Of a stretch of DNA of 64,000 bases, positions 16,104 through 25,201 are shown piece after piece. The notes beneath the pieces are model-generated. The model was not told where the DNA came from, made no database searches, and was given only the letters and a program-made list of their open reading frames with translations. Position 1 is the stretch's first letter. Each line of letters begins with the position of its first letter. Both the position numbers and the translations under genes were made by a program. Source of the DNA: Selenomonas sp. oral taxon 920 (lineage in GTDB: Bacteria; Bacillota; Negativicutes; Selenomonadales; Selenomonadaceae); NCBI RefSeq assembly GCF_001717585.1, contig NZ_CP017042.1:2076501-2140500 (forward strand), written 5' to 3'.

Positions 16104-17935
16104 TTCTTTTCACTCTTTCTTGTCGACCGCTCCTCGACGAGCGGAATAATCATATTTTCCGCGAGTTCCTCACGCGAGAGAAATGGTGCCATATCCTCCA
16201 GGGGGGGCGAAAAGAGCGAGCCGTCCGCGAGTCGTTTTGTCGCGGATTTCGGCTCAAACGGCTGATCCGTGCTGACGATGACCTCGCAGAGCAGCGGTCC
16301 GTCGGTCGCAAGAACTTTCTTGACATGATCCGCAAGCCCCTCATTTGTCCCGATGCAATCGTACGGCAACCCAAATGCAGCGGCAAGCCTTTCAAAATCA
16401 GGAAAACCAAGATCACCGCTCGCAGGACCAACCCCTACAAATGAGTGTCCCGCAAACACATTGCTCTGCGTTTGCCGAATCTGATGATACCCCTCATTAT
16501 TGAGCACAAAGAGGACAATCGGTAAACGGTTCGTCGCGATTGTCTGGAGTTCCTGCACATTCATCATGATACTGCCGTCACCCTCGATACAAAACACCCG
16601 TTCTTTACCATTTGCAACACATGCACCAATTGAGGCAGGGAGTGCGTAGCCCATCGAGCCCATCGCACCATTCAGAAGGAAACGATCACCGTCCTTGATG
16701 TAGAATGCCTGACTTCCTGCAACAGTCGCCGAGGCATTTGCGGCAATCGTCACAGCATTCTGTGGCAAATTTCGACTCATCGCATCCAGAAAAGCGTAGA
16801 GATTGACCTTCCCGGCTGCCTTCCTGTGGCGTTCCTGCACAACGGGATAGCGTGCCTTCCAAGCCTCACAACGTTCCACCCATTTCACATAGGATTTGGT
16901 TTTCCCCTCAGCCTCATGCAGAAGTGCCTCCATAAACTCTGCCGCATCTGCACAGATCGGCAAATCAACATGCACAATCCACTTTTCCATCTCGAGCGGA
17001 TCAATATCGACCATTGCCACATAGGCAGCACGTGCCCATGTCTTTGTGTCCCATCCAACCTGATTGATGCTCAGGCTTGCACCGATGGAAAGCACCATAT
17101 CGCTGTTCTGCACGGCAAAATTGCCCGCACGGTCGCCCATATTGCCGCCGCGCCCCACGTAGAGCGAATCGTCCGTTGCAATGAGATCGATGCTGCCCCA
17201 ACAGGTGACAACGGGAATACCAAGTACTTTGCGCAGCCGCCTGAAAATCTCCACACCACCCGAGAGGCGGATGCCGTTGCCCGCATAGAGAACGGGGCGC
17301 TCTGCCTCTTGCAGGTGCGCAAGAACCTCCTTCGCCGCCATATGCACATCCGTCCTGCCCTCAGGTGCAGGCGTCACATAGCCCTCCAACTCTGTCTCCT
17401 CGACATACATTCCCTGCACATCCAACGGAATGTCGACCCAACACGGTCCCGGACGCCCCTCCCGTGCAAGGAAGAATGCCTTCTCGAGCTCGTAGCGGAC
17501 TCGCTCCGGCTGCATGAGCATAACCGCATTCTTCGTCATGTTGTTGCGAACGGCAGAAACAACGTCCGCTTCCTGCCCGCCGATCGTACGAATCTTCCCG
17601 CCGCACCCTGCAATGCAGAGCGTGCTCTTCGCCTGTCCCGACAGGACAATCATCGGAATGGAGTCCTGATACGCACCAACAACACCGCTGATTGCATTGA
17701 GCGCACCCGGTCCGCTCGTTACACAGAGCGCCGCCATCTCTCCATGAAGCCGCGTATAGCACTCTGCCGCCATCGCCGCCGCCTGTTCGTGATGTTGATA
17801 GATGGTCGAAAGGGCCTCATGATGTCCCAGTGAATCATTAAGATGCATCGCGCCGCCGCCCACGACGGAAAAAACCTGATGCACACCATGTGCGGCAAGA
17901 AAGTCTGCAATATAGTCTGATACCTTGATTTTCAT
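16100..17935 (-). CDS. TPP-dependent acetolactate-synthase-like enzyme, candidate YerE-type sugar-branching enzyme
   Basis: 611 residues with the three-domain AHAS fold. The catalytic glutamate that activates TPP is Glu50 (in YQHHEQAAAMAAE). The TPP/Mg motif is EGDGSIMMN...LNNEGY near residues 475-505. CDP-sugar pathways for yersiniose and related branched sugars use such an enzyme to add an acetyl unit from pyruvate to a 4-keto sugar, and the neighbours rfbG and rfbH make that type of acceptor. The ATG at 17935 follows GGGAG; a longer start at 17989 has no support. A simple acetolactate synthase is the alternative, but no regulatory subunit or branched-chain genes are nearby. Confidence 0.8.
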   Translation of the reverse strand: MKIKVSDYIADFLAAHGVHQVFSVVGGGAMHLNDSLGHHEALSTIYQHHEQAAAMAAECYTRLHGEMAALCVTSGPGALNAISGVVGAYQDSIPMIVLSGQAKSTLCIAGCGGKIRTIGGQEADVVSAVRNNMTKNAVMLMQPERVRYELEKAFFLAREGRPGPCWVDIPLDVQGMYVEETELEGYVTPAPEGRTDVHMAAKEVLAHLQEAERPVLYAGNGIRLSGGVEIFRRLRKVLGIPVVTCWGSIDLIATDDSLYVGRGGNMGDRAGNFAVQNSDMVLSIGASLSINQVGWDTKTWARAAYVAMVDIDPLEMEKWIVHVDLPICADAAEFMEALLHEAEGKTKSYVKWVERCEAWKARYPVVQERHRKAAGKVNLYAFLDAMSRNLPQNAVTIAANASATVAGSQAFYIKDGDRFLLNGAMGSMGYALPASIGACVANGKERVFCIEGDGSIMMNVQELQTIATNRLPIVLFVLNNEGYHQIRQTQSNVFAGHSFVGVGPASGDLGFPDFERLAAAFGLPYDCIGTNEGLADHVKKVLATDGPLLCEVIVSTDQPFEPKSATKRLADGSLFSPPLEDMAPFLSREELAENMIIPLVEERSTRKSEKK

Positions 17936-18117
17936 TCTATTCTCCCTTACGAAGTTCCTATTCTCTTCGTACACATGATTAATCCTCATCCATTTTCAAC
18001 CGCAACTCAACTCAAAAAACAGTACTGCGTAAAGGAGTTTGCATTCTTCTGCGGTATCCCTATAGACTCTATCGGCTCTTATGTGTTTCTCATAAGAGTG
18101 CATCCTCATTTCATCTC

Positions 18118-19182
18118 TTAGACTTCTCCAAAGAATCCACGTATCTGCGCCTCTGTCATTGCACGCATATCGGCGCCCGTCTCCCACGCCTTCGCCCATT
18201 CCACCGTTTTCTCGACCGCTTCTTTGATGTGCCAACGCGGTTTCCACCCGAGTCCACTCTTTATTTTCGAGCAGTCAAGTTTCAAAAAATGCGCCTCGTG
18301 CGGGCCGCCGTCCGCGTGCGTCTGCCAGTATGCGCCATCGCCCCACGCACGGCAGAAAAGATCAGCAAGCTGGCCCGTCGTCACGCAGTCCGCATCGTCG
18401 GGACCGACGTTCCACGCACCGACAAGGGATGCGTCCGCTGCCTGCCGCACCGCAAGCGTGAGATAGACGGAGAGGGGTTCGAGAACGTGCTGATAGGGTC
18501 GTGTCGAGTGCGGATTGCGGATGTCGATGGTCTGCCTGCGCACGGCAGCGCGAATGCAGTCTGGAATGATTCGGTCGGGCGCGAAGTCACCGCCGCCGAT
18601 CACGTTGCCCGCACGCGCCGTTGAGACGCGCACATCGCGTGCTGCGAGGAAGCTCTGCCGGTAGCTGTAGACGGCGATCTCGGCGCAGCTCTTACTCGCG
18701 GAATATGGGTCATAGCCCATGAGCGGCTCATTCTCGCGGTAGCCCCATGCCCACTCTTTATTTTCGTAGACCTTGTCTGTCGTCACAATGAGCGCGGAGC
18801 GCACCATATCCGCCGTGCGGACGCATTCAAGCAGATTCACCGTCCCCATCACGTTTGCCGCAAAGGTATCCACGGGCTGACGGTAGCTCGTGCGCACGAT
18901 GGGCTGCGCCGCGAGATGAAAGACGACCTCGGGGCGTGCCTCATGAAATGCGCGGGAGAGCGCAGCGAGATCGCGCACATCGCCGTGCACATCCCGCATT
19001 TCTTTCCGTATACCGAGACGGCTCAACGCCTGTGCACCGCTCTCGGTCGGCGCATCGAGGGAAAACCCCGTCACCTCCGCCCCCGCCCGCAAGAGCAGGA
19101 GAGAGAGCCACATGCCCTTGAACCCCGTATGGCCCGTGAGGAATACGCGCTTTCCCGCATAGAATTTCAAACAGTCATTCAT
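18118..19182 (-). CDS. rfbG: CDP-glucose 4,6-dehydratase
   Basis: 354 residues. Glycine-rich NAD site RVFLTGHTGFKG at residues ~11-22, TTDKVYENKEWAWGYRENE and catalytic Tyr-x3-Lys in DPYSASK, all characteristic of RfbG/DdhB. It converts CDP-glucose to CDP-4-keto-6-deoxyglucose, the substrate of RfbH. The ATG at 19182 follows GGGGGAC. The expected partner rfbF (glucose-1-phosphate cytidylyltransferase), usually adjacent, is absent from the window. A 180-base gap separates this gene from the TPP enzyme; I see no gene in it. Confidence 0.93.
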   Translation of the reverse strand: MNDCLKFYAGKRVFLTGHTGFKGMWLSLLLLRAGAEVTGFSLDAPTESGAQALSRLGIRKEMRDVHGDVRDLAALSRAFHEARPEVVFHLAAQPIVRTSYRQPVDTFAANVMGTVNLLECVRTADMVRSALIVTTDKVYENKEWAWGYRENEPLMGYDPYSASKSCAEIAVYSYRQSFLAARDVRVSTARAGNVIGGGDFAPDRIIPDCIRAAVRRQTIDIRNPHSTRPYQHVLEPLSVYLTLAVRQAADASLVGAWNVGPDDADCVTTGQLADLFCRAWGDGAYWQTHADGGPHEAHFLKLDCSKIKSGLGWKPRWHIKEAVEKTVEWAKAWETGADMRAMTEAQIRGFFGEV

Positions 19183-19268
19183 CTTGTCCCCCTTCTCATC
19201 TCTATCAAAGATTTTACTGGTAAATTCGGCAGACTCCATTTTATCAGTGTCCCCATAAAATTACCAAA

Positions 19269-21575
19269 TCAAAGATTCAGAATACGTGCTTCAAACCGCA
19301 CTGCATCTGCAATATTATGGCAATCGAGTTCCGTTGAATCCAGCGTAATCATCTGGTTTCCTTTCGAATACCCTTTCTTAATATCTATGTCTGTTGCCTC
19401 ATGATCTTCAATTTGTTTCATGCGATTACAGATTTTTTCATAAAAGCGGAGGCATTGATTGTGTACGGATTTGGAACACAAGGTGCTCCCATAAAGCAGC
19501 AGCCCCCAGTATCGGTCAAAGCGCAGATCGGTCAAAAAAATATGATCCGACAAATCGGTGTAGCATTGCTCCGGGTGAATCTTCATCGGGAGGCCGAATT
19601 CTCTCAAGCGATACAAGCTCATATAGAACACAAAAGTATCCGCTGTGAGGATATATGGGATCACCATCTCTGACCTACGCGGAACATATTCTCCCCGGCG
19701 TGCGCGCAACGGAAGGTACGCTGCTGCAGGAGGAACCTCCCCAACGTGAGAGAAATCACACGTCATTGCGGCTCCGATGGAGTGTCCTGACATCCCTGCG
19801 ATTGTGAGTGGGTACTGAATCTCGACGCATGTCTCTTGCAGCAGAAGATTAACCGCCCCCATATAAAGATCCTGACACCCACCGTCAAGGATGCGGCTCG
19901 TCTGCCTCAGAATATCTCTCAAGTATCCGCGCCGGAATCCCGCGTTGATGTAAAGAAGCGGGATGCGGTATAGGAGAGACTTGATATTCGCGATGATTCC
20001 TTCATGCTCTCCGCGCAGAGAGTAGACCATATATTGCTTCGAAACTTCCCGCTCAACGAGTTGGATTTTATGTACGGATGTCCCTGTAAGCTCCGGCCAT
20101 AGATAATAATCTCGATGCCACGAAATAACAGATGCTGACGGATAATCCGCCATCGCCTTCCTAATGTATTTCAACGCCCACGGGAGCACGCCATCATCCG
20201 CGCCCAGAGAGAAAATGAACGCGCCACGTGCATGGAGGAACGCGTATTCAAAGCTCTTTGTAAGAGGGAGCGCAAATGGTGTCTTATAGTAACGAATGCG
20301 CGGATCGTTCAGTTCCTCAACGAGGTGGTACACCTCATTTCGATCCTCATCCGAGTTGTCGCTGAGGACAATCTCATAACTTCCGTCATAGTCCACCGAA
20401 AGGCATGTCTCCAATGTATACCTCAGCGTGTCAGCAGAGTTCCGCACGGGAATGACGATCGAGAAGTCGCACGTCGCAGGTGCGTCGAGCAACGGCTCAA
20501 TGTTCTCGCCGTAAAAGTAGCTGATGTACGTTAGATAATCCCCCGCCCACGCAAAGGAAAATCCATAGGAAAACTGCGGCGGCAGGCAGTGGGAAAGGCG
20601 CTGGATATTGCCCGCAAGTGCGTCCTTTGCGTGCAGTTCATCCATGCGGTCATCGCGTGCAATGACGATCAGCGGTGCTGTCTGTGCCGTGCTCCGCGCA
20701 AGGAGACGGATAACGCGGTGTGTCGCGGACTCCTCTCTGCCGTCTTCATGACGATATCGCCCCACGTCGAGTACGATCTGTTCCCCGTCGGCACGCGCCC
20801 CCTGAATGCAGTGCAGTGCATAGGTGTTCAGATTCTCTGCCTGCTCCGTCGCCGTGGTCTCGCACACGAGCATTGCCTGCTGTCCGAGGATGTCGAGTGC
20901 ACGCGCAAGTACCTGCTGATCGGAGCGCTCCTCTGCTGTGCCGACAAGCAGAAAGAGGTTGCTGTTCCCGTCCGTAAACATCCGCAATAAGAATCCGAAG
21001 TTTCCCCGATAGACTGGATCCGGATAGGGGATGCCCGTATCCTCGATGAGGATATCATCGTAGTCCTCCCGCCCCGTCAGTCTGCAGTACGCCATCATCA
21101 GAACAAAGTAGGCGAGCATATTGCGCGTGACATAGTATTCCTCGGCAAGTGCACGCATGAGGTTGGCGTTCAGCGACTCCATCAGAAATGCTGCCTTCCG
21201 CTCGTTCAGCCGTACAAAATATTCCTGTGGAAGAATGCTGTTTATGTAAAAGTCGTGTGCAAACCGTGTCTGCCGCCACGCTGGTGTCCCCTCGGGGAAT
21301 GTGCGGCTCTTGAGTTCGAATACATCCGCAAGCGCCGGCATCGGATAGAACTCCTGCGTCGTACAGTCAAGAATATTTCGGCATTTTGCCCCATCCTCGC
21401 CCCGCGCGATCATGAGAGCAACCTCGGCACAGATGTATTCGAGCCGCTTCGGAAAGATATGGTGCAGGGAGGCAAGCTCCGCCTCCGCTGCCGCCAAGTT
21501 CTCCGTCGTTCCGCATTCAATATGCGCACGCGCGCGCCGCACCACTTCTTGATACGCCGCTCCATCCATCTCCAT
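19269..21575 (-). CDS. Family 2 glycosyltransferase, paralogue of the gene at 5577
   Basis: 768 residues, collinear along its whole length with the 773-residue protein at the other end of the operon. It has the same uncharacterised N-terminal half (HIFPKRLEYICAEVALMIARG) and the same GT-A half (CDFSIVIPVRNSADTLRYTL, IVLSDNSDED, SLGADDGVLPW). The ATG at 21575 follows GGGAG at 7 bases. It is the first gene of the glycan operon. Two copies bracketing the sugar-biosynthesis genes suggest duplication followed by specialisation for different linkages. Confidence 0.85.
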   Translation of the reverse strand: MEMDGAAYQEVVRRARAHIECGTTENLAAAEAELASLHHIFPKRLEYICAEVALMIARGEDGAKCRNILDCTTQEFYPMPALADVFELKSRTFPEGTPAWRQTRFAHDFYINSILPQEYFVRLNERKAAFLMESLNANLMRALAEEYYVTRNMLAYFVLMMAYCRLTGREDYDDILIEDTGIPYPDPVYRGNFGFLLRMFTDGNSNLFLLVGTAEERSDQQVLARALDILGQQAMLVCETTATEQAENLNTYALHCIQGARADGEQIVLDVGRYRHEDGREESATHRVIRLLARSTAQTAPLIVIARDDRMDELHAKDALAGNIQRLSHCLPPQFSYGFSFAWAGDYLTYISYFYGENIEPLLDAPATCDFSIVIPVRNSADTLRYTLETCLSVDYDGSYEIVLSDNSDEDRNEVYHLVEELNDPRIRYYKTPFALPLTKSFEYAFLHARGAFIFSLGADDGVLPWALKYIRKAMADYPSASVISWHRDYYLWPELTGTSVHKIQLVEREVSKQYMVYSLRGEHEGIIANIKSLLYRIPLLYINAGFRRGYLRDILRQTSRILDGGCQDLYMGAVNLLLQETCVEIQYPLTIAGMSGHSIGAAMTCDFSHVGEVPPAAAYLPLRARRGEYVPRRSEMVIPYILTADTFVFYMSLYRLREFGLPMKIHPEQCYTDLSDHIFLTDLRFDRYWGLLLYGSTLCSKSVHNQCLRFYEKICNRMKQIEDHEATDIDIKKGYSKGNQMITLDSTELDCHNIADAVRFEARILNL

Positions 21576-21678
21576 CTATGTTCTCCCTATTCTTTGTCAA
21601 ATTCCCTCACATTCCATCTCAGCGGCGCTGTGTCATGTATGGACATCAGGCACTGCTCTTTCTCGGAAGTGATGCCCC

Positions 21679-22530
21679 CTACGAGCGCTTCTTCGCGATC
21701 ACCTCGCGCATCTTCTGCAGGTTGCGGCGGTAGTCCTTCGGACTCTGCATGGCGATAACGGTGTAAAGGGCATCGGTGATTGCCATGTGGATGAGGCGCG
21801 AGGAGACTGCCTCGGAGCTGTAGTGCACCTCGCGCCCCATGCCGTGCAGCACAACGTCGCCGAGCTTGGCAAGCGGCGAGTGGGCGTGACTTGTAATGAC
21901 GATGACGGCAGCTCCTGCCTCCCGCGCCGTTCGCACAGAGTCGAGGAGTTCGAGGGTTGCACCCGTATGCGAGACGGCAATGACGACATCCTTGGCCGTC
22001 AGCAGCGAGGCGGAGGTCGCCTGCTGATGTGCGTCGCTGTACGCCTGCACAATCATACCGAAGCGCAGGAAGCGCGTCTCGATGTCGCGGCAGACAGTGG
22101 CGGAGTTGCCGAATCCGTAGACGGCAATGCGCCGTGCCGCGCGGATAATGTCAACGGCGCGCTCGACCGCCGCATAGTCGAGCAGCTTCAGCGTATCCAT
22201 GAGTCCGTCCGTAATGTTGCGAAAGACCTTCTGCACAACCTTCTCGCCCGTATCCGCGCTGTCGATGTCCTGATAGACGGTCTCCGCCTGTGTATAGAGT
22301 TCAGCTGCAAGCGCGATCTTGAAACTCTGCAGCCCGCTGAACCCGAGTTTTTTGCAGAAGCGCGAGATCGTAATTTCGGAGCTGCCGACTTCTGCCGCAA
22401 GCTCTGAGATCGTCTGCTCCATGACCTCGCTCACATGCGCCGCCACATAATCCGCAATGCGCTTCTCCGTTCGTGTCATATGCGCATAGCAGCCGCGCAT
22501 CACGGGCAACGGCAAATGTTCCGCCGTCAT
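21679..22530 (-). CDS. RpiR/MurR-family transcriptional regulator (HTH plus SIS domain)
   Basis: 283 residues. The N-terminal helix-turn-helix (TISELAAEVGSSEITISRFCKKLGF, residues ~33-60) is followed by a sugar-isomerase (SIS) domain (IAVYGFGNSATVCRDIETRF, then VVIAVSHTGATLELLDSVRTA). SIS domains in this family bind phosphosugars. The ATG at 22530 follows GGAGGAG; longer starts reach into the upstream terminator. Placed after the sugar-acid operon, it probably senses a phosphorylated keto-sugar acid and controls that operon. Confidence 0.88.
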   Translation of the reverse strand: MTAEHLPLPVMRGCYAHMTRTEKRIADYVAAHVSEVMEQTISELAAEVGSSEITISRFCKKLGFSGLQSFKIALAAELYTQAETVYQDIDSADTGEKVVQKVFRNITDGLMDTLKLLDYAAVERAVDIIRAARRIAVYGFGNSATVCRDIETRFLRFGMIVQAYSDAHQQATSASLLTAKDVVIAVSHTGATLELLDSVRTAREAGAAVIVITSHAHSPLAKLGDVVLHGMGREVHYSSEAVSSRLIHMAITDALYTVIAMQSPKDYRRNLQKMREVIAKKRS

Positions 22531-22579
22531 CGTTCCACTCTCCTCCATTGCTGTTTTTAACATTATAGCAAAGATCGGC

Positions 22580-22619
22580 AAAAAAAACACCTCCCGCAAA
22601 AATCTGCTGCGAAAGGTGT
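22580..22619 (-). terminator. Terminator after the sugar-acid operon
   Basis: Arms ACACCT and AGGTGT plus an inner CGC/GCG (22587-22619), followed on the minus strand by a run of T (22580-22586). It ends the operon just before the rpiR gene, so rpiR is expected to have its own promoter or depend on read-through. Confidence 0.75.
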
Positions 22620-22629
22620 CCGACAAAGC

Positions 22630-23523
22630 TCAAGCTTCTTCGAGGTCGGCAAGGATCGCCCGAATCTCCCGCTCCTCTGCCTCCGTGAGCGCCGTCCCCG
22701 GTGCGCGCGTACAGGTGGATATGGGCAGACCTGCCGCGCGCACCGCCGCCTTCATGCCTGTGATGAAGAGCGGCGTTACGGCGTAGATCCGCATCAGCCC
22801 CGCAATCTTCTCTGCACAGCGAACCGCTGCTGCAAGATCGCCGCTCTCGTAGGAGCGGTGCATCCGGACGAAGAGTTCCGGCACGACGTTCGTGAGCCCG
22901 CAGAGAACTCCATCACCGCCCGAGATACGGTTCACGATGTAGTATTCGTCAAAGCCAGAGAGCACAGAAAAGCCTGGGCGCACAGGCTTTACCGTCTGAC
23001 AGATGCGCCGCGTGTGACTGATGTTGTCCACGGTGTCCTTGATCCCCACAATCGTGGGACAGCGTTGTGCGATCTCACAAACGATCTCGGGGCTGAGGTC
23101 ACTGCCCGTGCGGTCGGGGAAGTTGTAGAGCATGATGGGCAGGCTGACCGCCTTTCCGATGCGCTCGAAATAGTCGGCTGCCGCAGCAGCGGGCAGCCCG
23201 AAGTAGTAGGGTGAAACGATGTTGAGCGCGTCCGCGCCCGCCTCAGCTGCATGGGCAGCGAGGCGGACAACCTCCGCCTCCTCCGTGTGTCCGATGCCGA
23301 TAACGACCTGCGTGCGCCCCGCAGCGGTCTTCACGGCAAAGTCGATCAGCGCGCGTTTCTCTGCGTCACTGAATGCATAGAACTCACCGAGACTGCCGAG
23401 AAAGAGCAGTCCGTTCAGCCCCGCCTCAATCAGATGGTTGATGTGCCGCTCCATATTTCCATAGTCGATACTGCCGTCGTCTTTCAGAATCGTGATGACG
23501 GGTGAATTGACTCCCTTGAACAT
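22630..23523 (-). CDS. Dihydrodipicolinate-synthase-family aldolase, probably for 2-keto-3-deoxy sugar acids
   Basis: 297 residues, TIM-barrel aldolase of the DapA/NanA superfamily. The Schiff-base lysine is Lys162 (GIKDT), the catalytic tyrosine Tyr133 (LYNFPDRTG), and the carboxylate-binding loop is GSLGEF (43-48). Members such as YagE, and KDG aldolases, cleave 2-keto-3-deoxygluconate to pyruvate and glyceraldehyde. Its position beside KdgK, DgoK and a KDPG aldolase makes a non-phosphorylative KDG/KDGal cleavage more likely than lysine biosynthesis. It is 52 bases downstream of kdgK. Confidence 0.83.
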   Translation of the reverse strand: MFKGVNSPVITILKDDGSIDYGNMERHINHLIEAGLNGLLFLGSLGEFYAFSDAEKRALIDFAVKTAAGRTQVVIGIGHTEEAEVVRLAAHAAEAGADALNIVSPYYFGLPAAAAADYFERIGKAVSLPIMLYNFPDRTGSDLSPEIVCEIAQRCPTIVGIKDTVDNISHTRRICQTVKPVRPGFSVLSGFDEYYIVNRISGGDGVLCGLTNVVPELFVRMHRSYESGDLAAAVRCAEKIAGLMRIYAVTPLFITGMKAAVRAAGLPISTCTRAPGTALTEAEEREIRAILADLEEA

Positions 23524-23574
23524 AGTATCCTCCGCTCAAATGATGTAGGCAGGAGATATTTGAAACAAATACTC

Positions 23575-24531
23575 TCACTGATTTCTCTGCATAAAATCCC
23601 TGAGCTGATCCTTGGTCGGAAGCCCTTCATTGTCACCGGCAGTCATGACGACAAGTGCACCTATCGCTGCGCCGCGCCGAACAGCCTCCGGGAGTGAAAG
23701 TCCTTCAAGAATGCCGCTGAGAACACCGACGGCAAAGCCATCGCCGGCACCAACCGTATCGACAACATGTGTCACGGGGAAAGCGCTTGTGTGAAACGTA
23801 CTGCCATCATCATTTTTCGTAAAGGCTCCATCTGTTCCAAGCTTGACGATTACCGTCTTGGCACCACGTGCAAGATAGGTATCGGCAATTGCTTCCGGCT
23901 CCTTTTCTCCCGTAAGAATTTTGCCCTCTCCGTGCCCAGGCAGCACAATATCCGCGTGCGCAGCAACCTCATTGATCACACGGGTCATTTCTTCCTGCGA
24001 TGCCCATAACGTGGGGCGCAGATTGGGATCAAAGGAGATGGGAGCGCCTTGTTCTCTTGCCGTATCCATGAGATGCAGCATCGTCGTTCGGGCGTCCATT
24101 GAGAGTCCCGCCGTAATCCCCGTAACATGCAGATGATCGATCTGCTGCCAATCCACCAGCGGGAGCTCTTCTATGGTTATATGCGAAAACGCGGATCCTT
24201 TGCGGAAATTCACGACCAACGGATCCCGTCCGTCCATCGTTTTCTCCTTGAGCTGCATCCCCGTCCGCCACTGTGCATCGACACCGATGAAACGTGCACT
24301 GATCTTTTGCACCTCCATGAAGTCCAGAATATGTTCACCGAAAGGATCCTGACCGACACGGCTGATGTAGCTGACACAATGTCCGAGCCGCGTCAATCCG
24401 ACCGACACATTCATCTCAGCGCCGCAGACACTGCGTTTGAACAGCGGCGCATCTTTGAGTGCGCCAGGGGATTCTGCCGTCAGAAGCGCCATGGTTTCAC
24501 CAAAGGTCAGTACATTTGCCATCTGTGTCAT
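23575..24531 (-). CDS. kdgK: 2-dehydro-3-deoxygluconokinase (PfkB family)
   Basis: 318 residues. It begins VLTFGETMALL, has the CGAEMNVSVGLTRLG substrate loop, and ends with the PfkB signature DTVGAGDGFAVG containing the catalytic aspartate. Phosphorylates 2-keto-3-deoxygluconate to KDPG, the substrate of the aldolase encoded immediately upstream. The ATG at 24531 overlaps that gene's stop as ATGA, arguing for coupled translation. Confidence 0.88.
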   Translation of the reverse strand: MTQMANVLTFGETMALLTAESPGALKDAPLFKRSVCGAEMNVSVGLTRLGHCVSYISRVGQDPFGEHILDFMEVQKISARFIGVDAQWRTGMQLKEKTMDGRDPLVVNFRKGSAFSHITIEELPLVDWQQIDHLHVTGITAGLSMDARTTMLHLMDTAREQGAPISFDPNLRPTLWASQEEMTRVINEVAAHADIVLPGHGEGKILTGEKEPEAIADTYLARGAKTVIVKLGTDGAFTKNDDGSTFHTSAFPVTHVVDTVGAGDGFAVGVLSGILEGLSLPEAVRRGAAIGALVVMTAGDNEGLPTKDQLRDFMQRNQ

Positions 24532-25190
24532 CTCTTTTCTGTAAATTCCTGTACGGACCGGCGGTATGCCGCAGCCATCGTACGGATTTCATCCCACGCA
24601 TGAGATGCGGCACGCTGTTCATTGACTAGATTCGAGCCGATCCCGCATACGACGGCGCCCGCCGCAAGAAAGGAGCCGACATTTTCGACAGAGACACCGC
24701 CAACGGCTGCGAGCGGAATATGTGGCAGCGGTCCGCGAAGCGCTTTGAAATACGATATGCCAAGCGAATCCGCGGGGAACACCTTCACAATATCCGCGCC
24801 TTCACACCATGCCTCCTCAATCTCCGTCGGCGTGTAAGCACCGGGCAAGGCAAGCAGCCCCTTTTCCTTTGCACGGTGAATCACGGCAGGCCGCATATTG
24901 GGCGCAAGAATATATTCCGCACCGACGGCGGCAGCAGCATCCACGCCTGCACAGGTCAGAACGGTACCTGCACCAACGTGAATGGACGCGCCGAAGTATT
25001 TTTTCAGCTCCTCGATACCAACCAGCATTTCGCGCGATACATCGCCGTCCCCCGGACGCAAGGTCACCTCGATAAACTGAATTCCGCCCTGCAGGAGCGC
25101 TTCCGCAGCCGGACGAAGATGCTGGCGCGGGACATTGCGTACAATCGCAATCAGTTTATCCGCACGCAATTGATTCAATAATGGCGACAT
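24528..25190 (-). CDS. KDPG/KDPGal aldolase (Eda/DgoA family)
   Basis: 220 residues, class I aldolase. Catalytic Glu41 (FIEVTLR) and Schiff-base Lys136 (DIVKVFPA) are present, as is GAGTVLT. The phosphate-binding segment reads AAVGGVS, as I recall from DgoA-type 2-keto-3-deoxy-6-phosphogalactonate aldolases, rather than the TGGV of Eda. With DgoK next to it, cleavage of KDPGal to pyruvate and glyceraldehyde-3-phosphate is likely, with KDPG (from KdgK) a second possible substrate. Confidence 0.85.
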   Translation of the reverse strand: MSPLLNQLRADKLIAIVRNVPRQHLRPAAEALLQGGIQFIEVTLRPGDGDVSREMLVGIEELKKYFGASIHVGAGTVLTCAGVDAAAAVGAEYILAPNMRPAVIHRAKEKGLLALPGAYTPTEIEEAWCEGADIVKVFPADSLGISYFKALRGPLPHIPLAAVGGVSVENVGSFLAAGAVVCGIGSNLVNEQRAASHAWDEIRTMAAAYRRSVQEFTEKR

Positions 25191-25201
25191 GGAAACAACT
25201 C

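Noticed and set aside
16100-17935. Calling the TPP enzyme a biosynthetic acetolactate synthase (IlvB)
   Set aside because: No ilvN, ilvC or other branched-chain genes nearby; it is embedded in a CDP-sugar operon and its start overlaps sugar-modifying genes.
22630-23523. Calling the DHDPS-family gene dapA or nanA
   Set aside because: It has the family's lysine and tyrosine, but no lysine-synthesis or sialic-acid genes are linked. The operon is for 2-keto-3-deoxy acids.
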